Source of the DNA: Akkermansia sp.
GTDB lineage: Bacteria > Verrucomicrobiota > Verrucomicrobiia > Verrucomicrobiales > Akkermansiaceae
Assembly (NCBI GenBank): GCA_017415555.1
Contig: JAFQGF010000056.1
Location: 1-64,000, forward strand
Direction: 5' to 3'
Length of the DNA: 64,000 bases
Shown here: positions 25,032 through 33,607 of the stretch, in pieces
Numbering within the stretch: the stretch's first letter is position 1
Layout of the letters: each line of letters opens with the position of its first letter
The notes under the pieces: model-generated
Database searches by the model: none
What the model saw: the letters and a program-made list of their open reading frames with translations, nothing else
Told to the model about the DNA's origin: nothing
Program-made: the position numbers and the translations under genes

Positions 25032-26732
25032 TTAGCCGAAGAAGCCAATGGCACCCAGACCCACCATCATGAAGATGGTGATAGCCAGGCCCAGCAGGCA
25101 GAGGATGGTGCCGGAGATGGCCATACCCTTCTGCTCGATGTGGCCGGTGGCGTAAGCCATGGCGTTGGGCGGGGTGGAGATGGGCAGAGCCATACCGAGG
25201 GAGGAGGCGAAAGCCACTGTTACCAGCAGAGCTACAGCGCCGGGGGTGTCCATGGAGCCGGCTGCCATCATGGCTCCGGCCACACCACCGAGGATGGGCA
25301 CCAGCAGAGCAGCTGTGGCGGTATGGCTCATGAAGGTGGCCATGAAGAGGCAGATGCAGCTTGCACCGATAAGCAGCACGGTGGAGTTCCACTCGCCGAA
25401 GGGAATGGCGTTAATCATATCCTTGGCCAGGTTGGTCTCGCTGAGAGCCACACCCAAGGCGAAGCCACCGGCTACCAGCCAGAGTACGTCCCAGGCCATG
25501 CCGCGCAAATCCTTCTTGGTGATAACTCCTGTTACGGAGAAGATAGCAATGGGGATGATAGCCACGGAGTTGGCATCCAGCCCATGGTACTGCTTGGGAA
25601 TAACCCACAGCAGGATGGTGATGATGAAGGTGGCGTATACCACGATGGCTTTGGGGGTGGTGAGGAACTTGCCCTTGAGCTCTTTGGAAAGGTCAAGCTT
25701 CTGCTGCTCGATGGGGAACATCTTGAGCAGTACAAACCAGCCGACCAGCAGCATGATGATAACGAAGGGAATGCCGAACATCATCCACTTGCCGAAGGTG
25801 ACATCCAGTCCCAAATCCTGCATGTACTTCAGGGCAATGGCATTGGGCGGGGTACCAATGGGGGTGCCGATACCACCCACGTTGGCGCCCACGGGGATGC
25901 AGAGAGCGAAGGCTGCGCGGCCGCGGTCCTCCGGCTTGAAGAGTGCCAGCACGGGGGTGAGCAGGGCGAGCATCATGGCGGCAGTGGCCGTGTTGCTCAT
26001 GAACATGGAGAAGACAGCCGTAACCGTCATAAGCCCCAGCAATACATACTTGGGATTGGTGCCGAAGGGCTTGAGGAGTACGCGGGCAAGGTTGATGTCC
26101 AGACGGAATTTGGTGGCGGCATCTGCCAGGAAGAAGCCACCGAGGAAAAGGATGATGATGGGATCCGCAAAGGTGCCGAAGATGCTCTTCTGCTTGGCAA
26201 CGCTCACAAGCTTCAGGTTGTCAATTTTCTTGCTGATTTCGCCATCGTAGAGTTTGCCGGCAGCGGTCTTGAGCGCCTCGGCGTTTTCTGCCTTGCCAGT
26301 CACGACGGGGGCAAGGATGGTGTTGTTGATGGTGGTGCGGACGTATGCGGGAGAGAGGGAGGTCTGCTTTTTCAGGTCTGCAAGCACAGTATCCTGCGTA
26401 GCTTTAACTGTTTCTGCATTTGCCTCGGGGCCGTATGCGTCTGCCACAATAGCCTTGATGGCGGCGGAATCGTAGCGCTCGGTCTGCATGCAGATGAGGG
26501 AGCTGTTGGACATGCAGAGAAGGGTGAGCGTAATAACCAGTACCGAGGTGGTCCAGATAGGAATGACCTCCAGAATCCACATAAGAGCGGCGAATACGAA
26601 CAACGCAATCACGCGGCTTTGCACGGTGTTAATCGGTACGCCCCATTCCTCAAACGGGAGCAGAAGCATGCTGCCACTGAGCAGCAGTACGATGAGCAAC
26701 TTTATCAGAGTGATTTTAGCTGATTTAGTCAT
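25032..26732 (-). CDS. SLC13/DASS-family sodium-coupled anion transporter
   Basis: This 566-residue inner-membrane protein should import di- or tricarboxylates or sulfate with sodium. Many helices are visible, with the two SNT-type hairpin motifs (MSNTATAAMML and MSHTATAALLVPIL) and the repeated GTPPNAIALKYM and STPPNAMAYATG motifs of the family. A soluble insert (about 80-165) separates the first helices from the rest. The start at 26732 (MTKSAKITLIK) follows a good promoter and is favoured over 26792. The kinase gene starts 22 nt later. Confidence 0.9.
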   Translation of the reverse strand: MTKSAKITLIKLLIVLLLSGSMLLLPFEEWGVPINTVQSRVIALFVFAALMWILEVIPIWTTSVLVITLTLLCMSNSSLICMQTERYDSAAIKAIVADAYGPEANAETVKATQDTVLADLKKQTSLSPAYVRTTINNTILAPVVTGKAENAEALKTAAGKLYDGEISKKIDNLKLVSVAKQKSIFGTFADPIIILFLGGFFLADAATKFRLDINLARVLLKPFGTNPKYVLLGLMTVTAVFSMFMSNTATAAMMLALLTPVLALFKPEDRGRAAFALCIPVGANVGGIGTPIGTPPNAIALKYMQDLGLDVTFGKWMMFGIPFVIIMLLVGWFVLLKMFPIEQQKLDLSKELKGKFLTTPKAIVVYATFIITILLWVIPKQYHGLDANSVAIIPIAIFSVTGVITKKDLRGMAWDVLWLVAGGFALGVALSETNLAKDMINAIPFGEWNSTVLLIGASCICLFMATFMSHTATAALLVPILGGVAGAMMAAGSMDTPGAVALLVTVAFASSLGMALPISTPPNAMAYATGHIEQKGMAISGTILCLLGLAITIFMMVGLGAIGFFG

Positions 26733-26818
26733 GGCTTTATTAGGTTTACATCCGCACCGGTACCTGCGTGCTTGCGTAACGTTTTCCCGCAATTTCCGCG
26801 GAGCCTGTGCTACCCCAC

Positions 26819-26847
26819 ATCATACTACTTTCTGCCGCCCTTGACAA
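26819..26847 (-). promoter_or_regulatory. Promoter of the transporter-kinase-regulator-porin operon
   Basis: On the minus strand TTGTCA (26842-26847) and TATGAT (26819-26824) are separated by 17 nt, about 85 nt before the start codon at 26732. Confidence 0.65.
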
Positions 26848-26867
26848 GTTTTACTTCTCGCAGACTA

Positions 26868-27140
26868 CCCCAAAAAACAAAAAAAAGCATCGGCCGTCCC
26901 CTCCCGGGGCTGCTTATCAGCCCTCAGTGGCGCCTTCTGTTGCCAACATCAGCCTCTTTCGTTCTCTGTCGTATCATAACTGCTGCGGAATTGGCGGTAG
27001 GGTTCCCGGGCGAGCTTTTTACGCAGTCGGTTGCGTTTGTTGTCGTCTTGCATCAGGTCATGTGCGTCTGCTCCCTTGGTTAATCCAACCTCCGGGCTAC
27101 ACAAGGCGGCTTCAATGTATGCTTAAAAATCTTTTACTTC
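26868..27140 (-). ncRNA. Possible structured RNA or untranslated transcript end
   Basis: About 440 bp between the transporter and the RhuM gene has no credible protein. On the minus strand it can form several stems: GGTT..AACC near 27090, a GCCCGG (about 27098) with CCGGGC (about 27012) long-range pair, and CGCA..TGCG near 27035. It ends in a CCCC-GGGA-GGGG hairpin (about 26905-26920) followed by T8 at about 26881-26888. TTGACA at 27170-27175 could be a -35, but no strong -10 follows. It could equally be the 3' UTR of the RhuM gene. Confidence 0.3.
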
Positions 27141-27172
27141 CATTTAGCCTTTATTTGTTTTGAGCTTCTTGT

Positions 27173-27213
27173 CAACTAGGAAGTTTTTTTTCCTAGTTCG
27201 ATTTTTTTGCTAT
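27173..27213. repeat. Direct repeat 1 flanking the RhuM gene
   Basis: A 41-bp sequence, CAACTAGGAAG-T8-CCTAGTTCG-A-T7-GCTAT. It matches 28317-28357 with one mismatch. It contains the inverted repeat AACTAGG..CCTAGTT and lies 4 bp past the RhuM stop, so it may also act as a terminator. Confidence 0.9.
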
Positions 27214-27217
27214 AGGT

Positions 27218-28270
27218 TTAATGTTTGCTCTTTGTCGCTTTTAGTGTATTTTGCAAGGAAGATATGCTCTCCAGATAGTCGCGTTCTACAGGTGAGAGCT
27301 CAATCTGTTGATAGATACGATACTCCCGCTCTGCTTTCTGCATGGCTTGCTCATGGCTTATGTGGCCATTGTGTTCTAATACGGGCTCGCCTATGCTTGT
27401 CAGCAGGCTGTCTAGCTGCTTCAGGTAGTCTTCCATGCGCATGATGCGGTGGCGATGTGCTGCCAGCTCGGCAAAATCAAAATAACCCGATACCAGGTTG
27501 TTGAGTGTCTTCAGCTCATCTTCCGTCAGGTAGTTCTTGGCTACCTGCGCATCTTTCAGCAGGGGAAAGGTTCCGCTGAATGTTTGTAAGCCCATGAACG
27601 GCTTGCGTGCATCCGCCCGGTCGTATATCACCTCGGCTGCTGTTTGTCCGTGGGCTGCATAGTGGAACTTGTTCTGCACGATGCTGAAGAACTTGCGACT
27701 GATGCTGCTCTTCGGGTCGTAGTCTGAACTCGTCGCGTACAAATCCAGCACCTGGCGAAACATGACTTTCTCCGATGAGCGGATGTCGCGGATGCGTTCC
27801 AGCAGCTCTTTCCAGTAGCCGCCGCCTCCAAGCTCTTTCAGGCGGGCGTCATCCATGGTAAAGCCCTTGCGAATGTATTCCGTCAACCGTGCCGTCGCCC
27901 ATTGGCGGAAGCGCGTCGCCAACAGGCTCTTCACGCGATACCCTACCGAGATAATCATGTCCAGGTTGTACAGGGTGACGCTGCGCGTTACCTCGCGCCG
28001 GCCTTCTTGTCGGGTTTGCAGGATGACTCGTGTCGCCTCCGTTTCCTCCAATTCATGCTCTTCCAGAATATTGTTGACGTGTATGGATATATTGCGCTTC
28101 GTTGTTTGGTAGAGTTCTGCCATTTGCTGTTGTGTCAGCCATACGGTTTCCCCCTCTATGCGCACATCCAGTTTTACTCCGGTGGCATCACTTTGGTAGA
28201 TGAGAATCCCCGGCCTCTCCTCGCGCTCGGCTGAAAAGTCAAATAATTCACCCTGTATATCGGCGTTCAT
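27218..28270 (-). CDS. RhuM-family protein
   Basis: A 350-residue protein of the RhuM family, first noted in Salmonella pathogenicity island 3 and later in many mobile loci. The N-terminal winged-helix-like segment (VWLTQQQMAELYQTTKRNISIHVNNILEEHEL, about 43-75), the YNLDMIISVGYRVKSLLATRFRQWATARL core and the C-terminal FDFAELAAHRHRIMRMEDYLKQLD are characteristic. The biochemical role is not established; toxin-like or defence roles are guesses. It stands alone between two 41-bp direct repeats, as a recently inserted cassette would. Confidence 0.88.
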   Translation of the reverse strand: MNADIQGELFDFSAEREERPGILIYQSDATGVKLDVRIEGETVWLTQQQMAELYQTTKRNISIHVNNILEEHELEETEATRVILQTRQEGRREVTRSVTLYNLDMIISVGYRVKSLLATRFRQWATARLTEYIRKGFTMDDARLKELGGGGYWKELLERIRDIRSSEKVMFRQVLDLYATSSDYDPKSSISRKFFSIVQNKFHYAAHGQTAAEVIYDRADARKPFMGLQTFSGTFPLLKDAQVAKNYLTEDELKTLNNLVSGYFDFAELAAHRHRIMRMEDYLKQLDSLLTSIGEPVLEHNGHISHEQAMQKAEREYRIYQQIELSPVERDYLESISSLQNTLKATKSKH

Positions 28271-28316
28271 TGATGTTTATATCTTTATTTTTTATAAGCG
28301 GTCGTAATTTTTGTTC

Positions 28317-28357
28317 CAACTAGGAAGTTTTTTTTCCTACTTCGATTTTTTTGCTAT
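28317..28357. repeat. Direct repeat 2 flanking the RhuM gene
   Basis: Second copy of the 41-bp repeat, 46 bp upstream of the RhuM start codon. It differs from 27173-27213 by a single G to C. The similarity fades but continues for some bases beyond. Confidence 0.9.
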
Positions 28358-28455
28358 GATGCTTATGTTAAAGCTTTGTGAGATTTTGTATATTGAGTAT
28401 TAAGAAAATTATTTCCTTATATTTGAATATGGGGCTTTTATTCCCGTGTTTATTT

Positions 28456-28632
28456 TTATGGTGTTTCCTTTTTGCCGGTGACGTATTCGTATATGAGGGA
28501 TTTCTGCCATCTCCCCGGTTCCTCAAAGATGCAGCCGTAATCCACCGCGCTGATTTTATCCACCCCCAGATAGCCCATGAGCGAGTCGAACGTCCTGAGT
28601 TTGCTAGCCTGCGGCGCGTGTACGAGGCCGCG
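28456..28632 (-). pseudogene. Coding remnant after the ABC-F gene
   Basis: Directly after the ABC-F stop, 58 sense codons continue in the same frame with protein-like composition. They include FDSLMGYLGVDKIS, DYGCIFEEPGRWQK and SLIYEYVTGKKETP, then TAA at 28456-28458. A Met at 28578 would allow a 40-residue product. The family is not recognised. It may be the C-terminal relic of a gene cut away when the RhuM cassette arrived, or a short real gene. Confidence 0.35.
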
Positions 28633-30237
28633 TTACATGTTCATGGCATCCGGGTTATCCAGCAGGCCGGACTTTTCCAGATAATAATCATAGCCGCCGG
28701 AGTAGGGGGTCACGGTGCCGTGGGAGATGTGCAGGGTTTTCTCGGCCAGAGCGCGGATGAAGTGCACATCGTGCGAGATGAAAACGAGAGTGCCCTCATA
28801 GCGTTTAAGCGCCTGGGAGAGAGCCTCCACACTCATGATGTCCAGGTGGGTGGTAGGCTCGTCCATGAGCAGCAGGTTCGGCGGGTTTACGAGGAACTTC
28901 ACGAGGCTCAGGCGCGACTTTTCGCCACCGCTGAGCACTTCTACGCGTTTTTCGCAGTCCAGCTTGCGGAACATGAAGGAGCCGAGCACGGCGCGGGCTT
29001 CTTCCTCGCGCAGCTCCGGGTCGGCGTTCATAATTTCCTCCAGCACGGTGAAGTTGGGCGTCAGGTTCTCAGAGCGCATCTGCGAGAAGTAGCCGATGCG
29101 TGTGGTGGTGCCCAGCACGCGCTGCCCTTCATCGATGGGGACGACGCCGGCTAATATCTTCAGCAGGGTAGATTTGCCTGCACCATTGGGGCCTACCAGC
29201 ACAATGCGGTCGCCGCGCTCGATAAGCAGGTTCAGATTCTTGTAAATGCGTTTGTCGCCATAGCTCTGCCCGACTTTCTCCAGCTCCAGTACGCGCTGCA
29301 TGGCGCGAGGGGGCTGCGGGAAGATGAACTTGAACACGCGGCGAGCTTGGCGGGGCTTCTCGATGCGGCGGATTTTCTCCAGCTGCTTAATGCGGCTCTG
29401 CACCTGTGCGGCTTTGGAGGCCACGGAGCGGAAACGCTCGATGAAGAACTCCATGTGGGCAATTTCCCTCTGTTGATTGCGCCAGGCAGCCATTTGGAGT
29501 TCATAACGCTGTTCTTTGAGCTCCAGGAATTTGGTGTAATTGCCAGTATAGCGCACCAGCTCCTGGTTTTCTATATCGTACACGGTTTCCACCAGTTCGT
29601 CCATGAAGTCGCGGTCGTGCGAAATCATGAAGATGGCGCCCGGGTAGTTCATGAGGTAGCGGCGCAGCCACAGCAGGCTCATGAGGTCCAGGTGATTCGT
29701 CGGCTCGTCCAGCATCAGCAGATCCGGCTCCGCCACCAGCAGCTGTGCCAGGTGGGCTCGCATTACCCAGCCGCCACTCATTTCGCGGGCAGGGCGGTGG
29801 AAATCGCTGTCCTTGAAGGCCAGGCCTTTCAGAATGCGCTTGGCCTTGGGTTCCAGCTGGTAGCCGTTGTTGGCAATGAAAATGTCCATGGCGTGGGCGT
29901 AGTCATCGCTGGTGTTGTCGCCCTTGGCGTCGCAGAGCTGAATGGTACGGATGGCCTGCCCCATCTCCGGGGTGATGCTCATGGCAATCTCCAGCACGGT
30001 GCGGTCGCTTGGGTCACCGGCCTCCTGTGGCAGGTAGCCCACCACACCGTACTCATCCATCACAATCTGACCTTCGTCCGGGGTATCTTCGCCCAATATC
30101 ATGCGGAACAGCGTGGATTTGCCCGCGCCGTTCGGCCCTACCAGTGCTATGCGCTCGCCCCAGTTCACGATGAGTTCCGTCTCGTAAAACAGGGTACGCC
30201 CCGCGTGTGCCTTCGTCAGTTTCTTGATGGTAAGCAT
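28633..30237 (-). CDS. ABC-F family ATPase (ribosome-associated type)
   Basis: A soluble protein of 534 residues with two ABC cassettes. Walker A GPNGAGKST occurs twice (about 36 and 350), with signatures MSGGW and LSGGEKS, and Walker B LLMLDEPTNHLD and LLLMDEPTTHLD. A charged linker rich in Arg/Lys/Gln (about 235-310) corresponds to the P-site tRNA interaction motif of ABC-F factors. No membrane part is present. The start at 30237 (MLTIKKLTKAHAG) lies 8 nt after a -10, favouring it over 30273. Confidence 0.92.
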   Translation of the reverse strand: MLTIKKLTKAHAGRTLFYETELIVNWGERIALVGPNGAGKSTLFRMILGEDTPDEGQIVMDEYGVVGYLPQEAGDPSDRTVLEIAMSITPEMGQAIRTIQLCDAKGDNTSDDYAHAMDIFIANNGYQLEPKAKRILKGLAFKDSDFHRPAREMSGGWVMRAHLAQLLVAEPDLLMLDEPTNHLDLMSLLWLRRYLMNYPGAIFMISHDRDFMDELVETVYDIENQELVRYTGNYTKFLELKEQRYELQMAAWRNQQREIAHMEFFIERFRSVASKAAQVQSRIKQLEKIRRIEKPRQARRVFKFIFPQPPRAMQRVLELEKVGQSYGDKRIYKNLNLLIERGDRIVLVGPNGAGKSTLLKILAGVVPIDEGQRVLGTTTRIGYFSQMRSENLTPNFTVLEEIMNADPELREEEARAVLGSFMFRKLDCEKRVEVLSGGEKSRLSLVKFLVNPPNLLLMDEPTTHLDIMSVEALSQALKRYEGTLVFISHDVHFIRALAEKTLHISHGTVTPYSGGYDYYLEKSGLLDNPDAMNM

Positions 30238-30245
30238 GCGCGGGT

Positions 30246-30273
30246 AGTATACACCATATCCCGCAAATTGCAA
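30246..30273 (-). promoter_or_regulatory. ABC-F promoter giving a leaderless mRNA
   Basis: On the minus strand TTGCAA (30268-30273), a 16-nt spacer ending TGGTG, and TATACT (30246-30251). Only 8 nt remain before the ATG at 30237. It has the same form as the rpsM and serS promoters. Confidence 0.65.
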
Positions 30274-30356
30274 CCTTTTTGAGTCAAATACTCAAAAACA
30301 AGCACAGCGCGGAATATAGTAGAGTATAAATAGAAACCGGATTAAAGCTTTTTATG

Positions 30357-30370
30357 TGTCGAAAGTGTCA
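30357..30370 (+). promoter_or_regulatory. Candidate phosphate-control site upstream of the porin
   Basis: TGTCGAAAGTGTCA contains two TGTC cores. The half AAAGTGTCA recurs at 36225-36233 in front of pstC. PhoB boxes of other bacteria use TGTCA-type repeats 11 nt apart; here they are 9 nt apart, so the match is loose. Confidence 0.35.
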
Positions 30371-30479
30371 CAATATATGTGGTTTTTGATTCACAATAGG
30401 ATGCTTGCAAAAAAATAAAAAATGCCATTTAATAAACGTGTCGACCGCAACAGGCGACATCTAATCAACAAAATACAAT

Positions 30480-31694
30480 ATGAATACGAATACCATTCTG
30501 GCGCTGGCTCTGACAGTAGGAGCCGCTTCTGTAACACAAGCTGCTGATTTCGATCTTGGCGCACACATGAAGGATGCGTTCAAGGTGTTTGATGCCAAGC
30601 GGGATAATGCAGAAAATCCCTATTTGCAGGAATTGTCCATCAAAATGCGTGGCCAGTACCAATGGGGATATCTCGATCCCGCCGGCGGCGATGACCGAGT
30701 GAAGGGCAATCGCAATGATAACAATGAGTGGAGGCGTTTTCGCCTCGGGTTGCAGGCAAAGGTGCTGAACCAATTCACTCTGAAGGGAGTCTGGAATATT
30801 GGCGGTCTGGATGCCCGCAATAAGTTCAGTGATGGTGAGTGGGGGCGCTCACAAACTGAAGGAACACTGGATGAACTGACTATTTCCACAACCTGGAACC
30901 CGGTAACTGTGACGTTGGGTAAACATAAGCCGGCCTACATGGCAGAATATCGAACATCAAGTGCCAAGCTGATTACCATGGAACGTTCGATGCTGGTAAA
31001 CCAGCTTAAAGCGGAAAAGCTTTACGGTGTCTCAGTATCAAATGCTGATAAGAAGGCAGAATGGGGGTGGAATGCCGGTCTCTGGGTGAATGGCCAGAGA
31101 GATAATACCTGGTTAGAACCCTCTTTTAACAGCGAGGATAACGTCACGCTGGGTATGTCTGTCTCACGCGCAACAGGTTGCAATGGGCGGATTCAGTTTG
31201 ATTACATGCACAGTTTCCACAAGGATGGCGAAACAAATGATGGCTCCGAATATGCCGGCCCCGGCGCTCAGGATGTGATTGCTCTGAGTTGGGAAGGCAA
31301 GCAGGAAAAGCTGTCCATTCTGGCCGAAGCCATTGCCGGTTTTAATGTATACGATGGCGCACCGGGCGCAGAGAATGTGTACGGCCTGGTATTGATGCCC
31401 AGCTATCGGTTTACACCGAATTGGGAAGGTGTGGTAAGATATCAGCTGGCAAGCGGCAGTAATGCCGTAAAGAGCGATAGTCGCTACTATACGACCAATT
31501 CCACATATTCCGCTACGAGTGATTTTCTGCAAGGCTTGTATATCGGTGCCAACTATTATGTGTGCCCGTCCAATCCGCACATGCTCAAACTTATGGTAGG
31601 AGCTGAATACCTTAATTCCGGTGGCACGGATGCCAAGGGGAATAAGGGCTTTACCGGGTGGCAGTTCTCTTCTGCTGTGCGTTTCGATTTTTGA
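30480..31694 (+). CDS. Outer-membrane porin, probably phosphate-selective (OprP/OprO-like)
   Basis: The 404-residue product has a signal peptide (MNTNTILALALTVGAASVTQA) and a beta-barrel pattern that ends in Phe (AVRFDF). It is a paralogue of the porin at 21812. The EWRRFRLGLQAKVLNQFTLKGVWNIGG and TLGKHKPAYMAEYRTSS segments place it in the phosphate-selective porin family. It lies 38 nt before pstS on the same strand, which supports uptake of phosphate into the periplasm as its role. Confidence 0.85.
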   Translation: MNTNTILALALTVGAASVTQAADFDLGAHMKDAFKVFDAKRDNAENPYLQELSIKMRGQYQWGYLDPAGGDDRVKGNRNDNNEWRRFRLGLQAKVLNQFTLKGVWNIGGLDARNKFSDGEWGRSQTEGTLDELTISTTWNPVTVTLGKHKPAYMAEYRTSSAKLITMERSMLVNQLKAEKLYGVSVSNADKKAEWGWNAGLWVNGQRDNTWLEPSFNSEDNVTLGMSVSRATGCNGRIQFDYMHSFHKDGETNDGSEYAGPGAQDVIALSWEGKQEKLSILAEAIAGFNVYDGAPGAENVYGLVLMPSYRFTPNWEGVVRYQLASGSNAVKSDSRYYTTNSTYSATSDFLQGLYIGANYYVCPSNPHMLKLMVGAEYLNSGGTDAKGNKGFTGWQFSSAVRFDF

Positions 31695-31732
31695 TTGTTA
31701 ACCTCTAACTTTAGTAATAGAAAGATACTCAT

Positions 31733-32722
31733 ATGTTTAAGTCGCTATTCATAGCTGCTGTGGGCCTGAGCGCTTTTGTTCAGGCAGAAGAAATGACGAT
31801 AACGGGTGCCGGCGCATCGTTCCCCGCACCTGTATACCAGAAATGGACTTACACTTATTCCCGGGAGAATCCCGAGACTCAGGTTATTTACCAAAGCATG
31901 GGCTCAGGAGCCGGGCTTAATCAGATTAAAGCCGGAACCGTCGACTTCGCCGGTTCCGATAACCCGTTGACCTTAGAGCAGCAGGAAGAAGCGGGGCTAG
32001 TGCAATATCCCATGCTCACTGGTGGCGTGGTGGTTATTGTCAACCTGCCGGGGGTGAAGAATAATCAGCTCAAGTTGAGTCAGGATGTCCTCGCCCGGAT
32101 TTTTCTGGGAGAAATTACTAACTGGAATGACCCCGCCATTAAGGCGCTTAATCCGAAGGTGCGTTTGCCGAAGTTGAAAATTACGGTTGTTCGTCGCTCG
32201 GATTCCAGCGGTACTTCTTTCATCTTCACCAATTACCTGTCCAAGATTTCAGAAACATGGAAGAAGAAGGTGGGGCAAGGCTCTTCAGTAAAGTGGCCGG
32301 TGGGTATCGGTGGCCAGAAGAACCCCGGAGTCTGCAACAACGTAGCGCGTATTCGCGGTGCTATTGGTTACACGGAATACACTTATGCGGTGGAGGCAAA
32401 GCTGGCATGTGCCATGCTGGAAAACGCTAGCGGCAATTATGTGGCGCCCACGCAAGCCAGCTTCTCCACGTCTGCTGCAGCGGCGGATTGGAAAAATGCC
32501 CCCGGTTTCTACATGGAGCTCACCAATGTACCGGGTGCAACCAGTTGGCCTATCACGGGTGTAACCTACATCCTTTTCCGCAAGGACGCTCCTGCTGAAA
32601 AGAAAGCCGCTCTGCGCGATTACTTCATGTGGTGCTATACGAAGGGGGCGCCCACTGCCACCAAGCTTAATTATGTTGCTTTGCCGAAGCCGGTTGTTGA
32701 TATCATTCAACAGCAATTATAA
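31733..32722 (+). CDS. pstS: Phosphate ABC transporter substrate-binding protein
   Basis: PstS binds phosphate in the periplasm and delivers it to PstCA. The 329 residues include a signal peptide (MFKSLFIAAVGLSAFVQA), the TGAGASFPAPVYQKW opening, YQSMGSGAGLNQI, DFAGSDNPL and the phosphate-contact RSDSSGTSFIF. Length is normal. It forms an operon with the upstream porin and converges on phoU. Confidence 0.96.
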   Translation: MFKSLFIAAVGLSAFVQAEEMTITGAGASFPAPVYQKWTYTYSRENPETQVIYQSMGSGAGLNQIKAGTVDFAGSDNPLTLEQQEEAGLVQYPMLTGGVVVIVNLPGVKNNQLKLSQDVLARIFLGEITNWNDPAIKALNPKVRLPKLKITVVRRSDSSGTSFIFTNYLSKISETWKKKVGQGSSVKWPVGIGGQKNPGVCNNVARIRGAIGYTEYTYAVEAKLACAMLENASGNYVAPTQASFSTSAAAADWKNAPGFYMELTNVPGATSWPITGVTYILFRKDAPAEKKAALRDYFMWCYTKGAPTATKLNYVALPKPVVDIIQQQL

Positions 32723-32745
32723 AGCGCTTCGTCAGCACCATAGCG

Positions 32746-32781
32746 AAATCCCCTGTTGCTCATGAAGCAACAGGGGATTTT
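32746..32781 (+). terminator. Terminator of the porin-pstS operon
   Basis: AAATCCCCTGTTGCT pairs with AAGCAACAGGGGATTT around a 4-nt loop, 24 nt after the stop. Confidence 0.9.
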
Positions 32782-32859
32782 GAATGCTTTATACGTTGGA
32801 ACAATGCGGAAAATGTCAAGTTGGCGGGGGTGATTGCGAGCCGAGGTCGAGCGATATTT

Positions 32860-32887
32860 AAAAGCCCCGCCGGTTGGCGGGGCTTTT
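32860..32887. terminator. Terminator of the pst-phoU operon (bidirectional)
   Basis: AAAAGCCCCGCC pairs with GGCGGGGCTTTT around GGTT. It lies 37 nt past the phoU stop on the minus strand. Confidence 0.88.
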
Positions 32888-32924
32888 GAGTTCGGTAACA
32901 GGAGGGGGGATGATGCCAACGGTG

Positions 32925-33584
32925 TCAGCCCTTATGTCGTGTAATGAGGCCGGTGCGCAAATAGATGATCTGTTGGCAAATACCCGTTGCTAAATCTGCG
33001 ATTCGTTCCAAATCCCGAGCCAGGCCTATGCAGTCTATGTAGTACTCGGCTGCGTGCGGATAGGAAATAATGGCGGCCTTTGCATGGCTGCGGTGATTGT
33101 TGCGCATGGCATCGACGGCCTCGTCTTGTTCAATCACCTTGTGAGCCATTCTAAAATCTCCGGTATCAACAATATGTAATGTGTTGAGAAGCATATCCTG
33201 AACAAGGGAGGACATGGGTGTAAAATCAAACAGCTCCTGTTCTGAAAGCGGAGAATGCCGGGCAATGTTAATAGCGCGTTCCGCCATGTGGCAGGCGAAG
33301 TCTGCCATTCGTTCCAATGATGTGTTGATTTTAATGTATGAGATGACTGTGCGCAAATCGCCGGCTACCGGTTGATAGAGCGCCAGGGTTTTGAGGCATT
33401 CTTCCTCAATGCGGATTTCTTCCATGTCAATGACTGAATCCTGAGAAATAACCTGTTGAGCCAGTACTGTATCTCCTGTGCTGAAAGATTGTATGGCCTG
33501 CTCGATGGCCTTTTGAACATTGGCGCCCTGTAGGCAGAGCAGGCCTCGCAGATTACCGAGCTCTTTCATGAAATGGTTTTGCAT
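32925..33584 (-). CDS. phoU: Phosphate transport regulator PhoU
   Basis: PhoU (219 residues) links the Pst transporter to the PhoR/PhoB system and restrains phosphate uptake. It is built of two similar three-helix bundles with the metal-binding pattern E-x-x-x-D: RMADFACHMAERAINIA (about 91-107) and RDLERIADLATGICQQIIYL (about 191-210). It is the last gene of the pstCAB-phoU operon. No PhoB or PhoR gene is in the window. Confidence 0.93.
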   Translation of the reverse strand: MQNHFMKELGNLRGLLCLQGANVQKAIEQAIQSFSTGDTVLAQQVISQDSVIDMEEIRIEEECLKTLALYQPVAGDLRTVISYIKINTSLERMADFACHMAERAINIARHSPLSEQELFDFTPMSSLVQDMLLNTLHIVDTGDFRMAHKVIEQDEAVDAMRNNHRSHAKAAIISYPHAAEYYIDCIGLARDLERIADLATGICQQIIYLRTGLITRHKG

Positions 33585-33607
33585 AGTATGTGATTGGTAT
33601 CAGTTTT

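Noticed and set aside
28378-29154. A plus-strand gene next to the RhuM cassette
   Set aside because: Most of it is antisense to the ABC-F gene. The first part is better read as a minus-strand remnant.
30357-30370. A canonical PhoB box
   Set aside because: The two TGTC cores are 9 nt apart, not the 11 nt of the canonical box, so only a loose candidate is reported.
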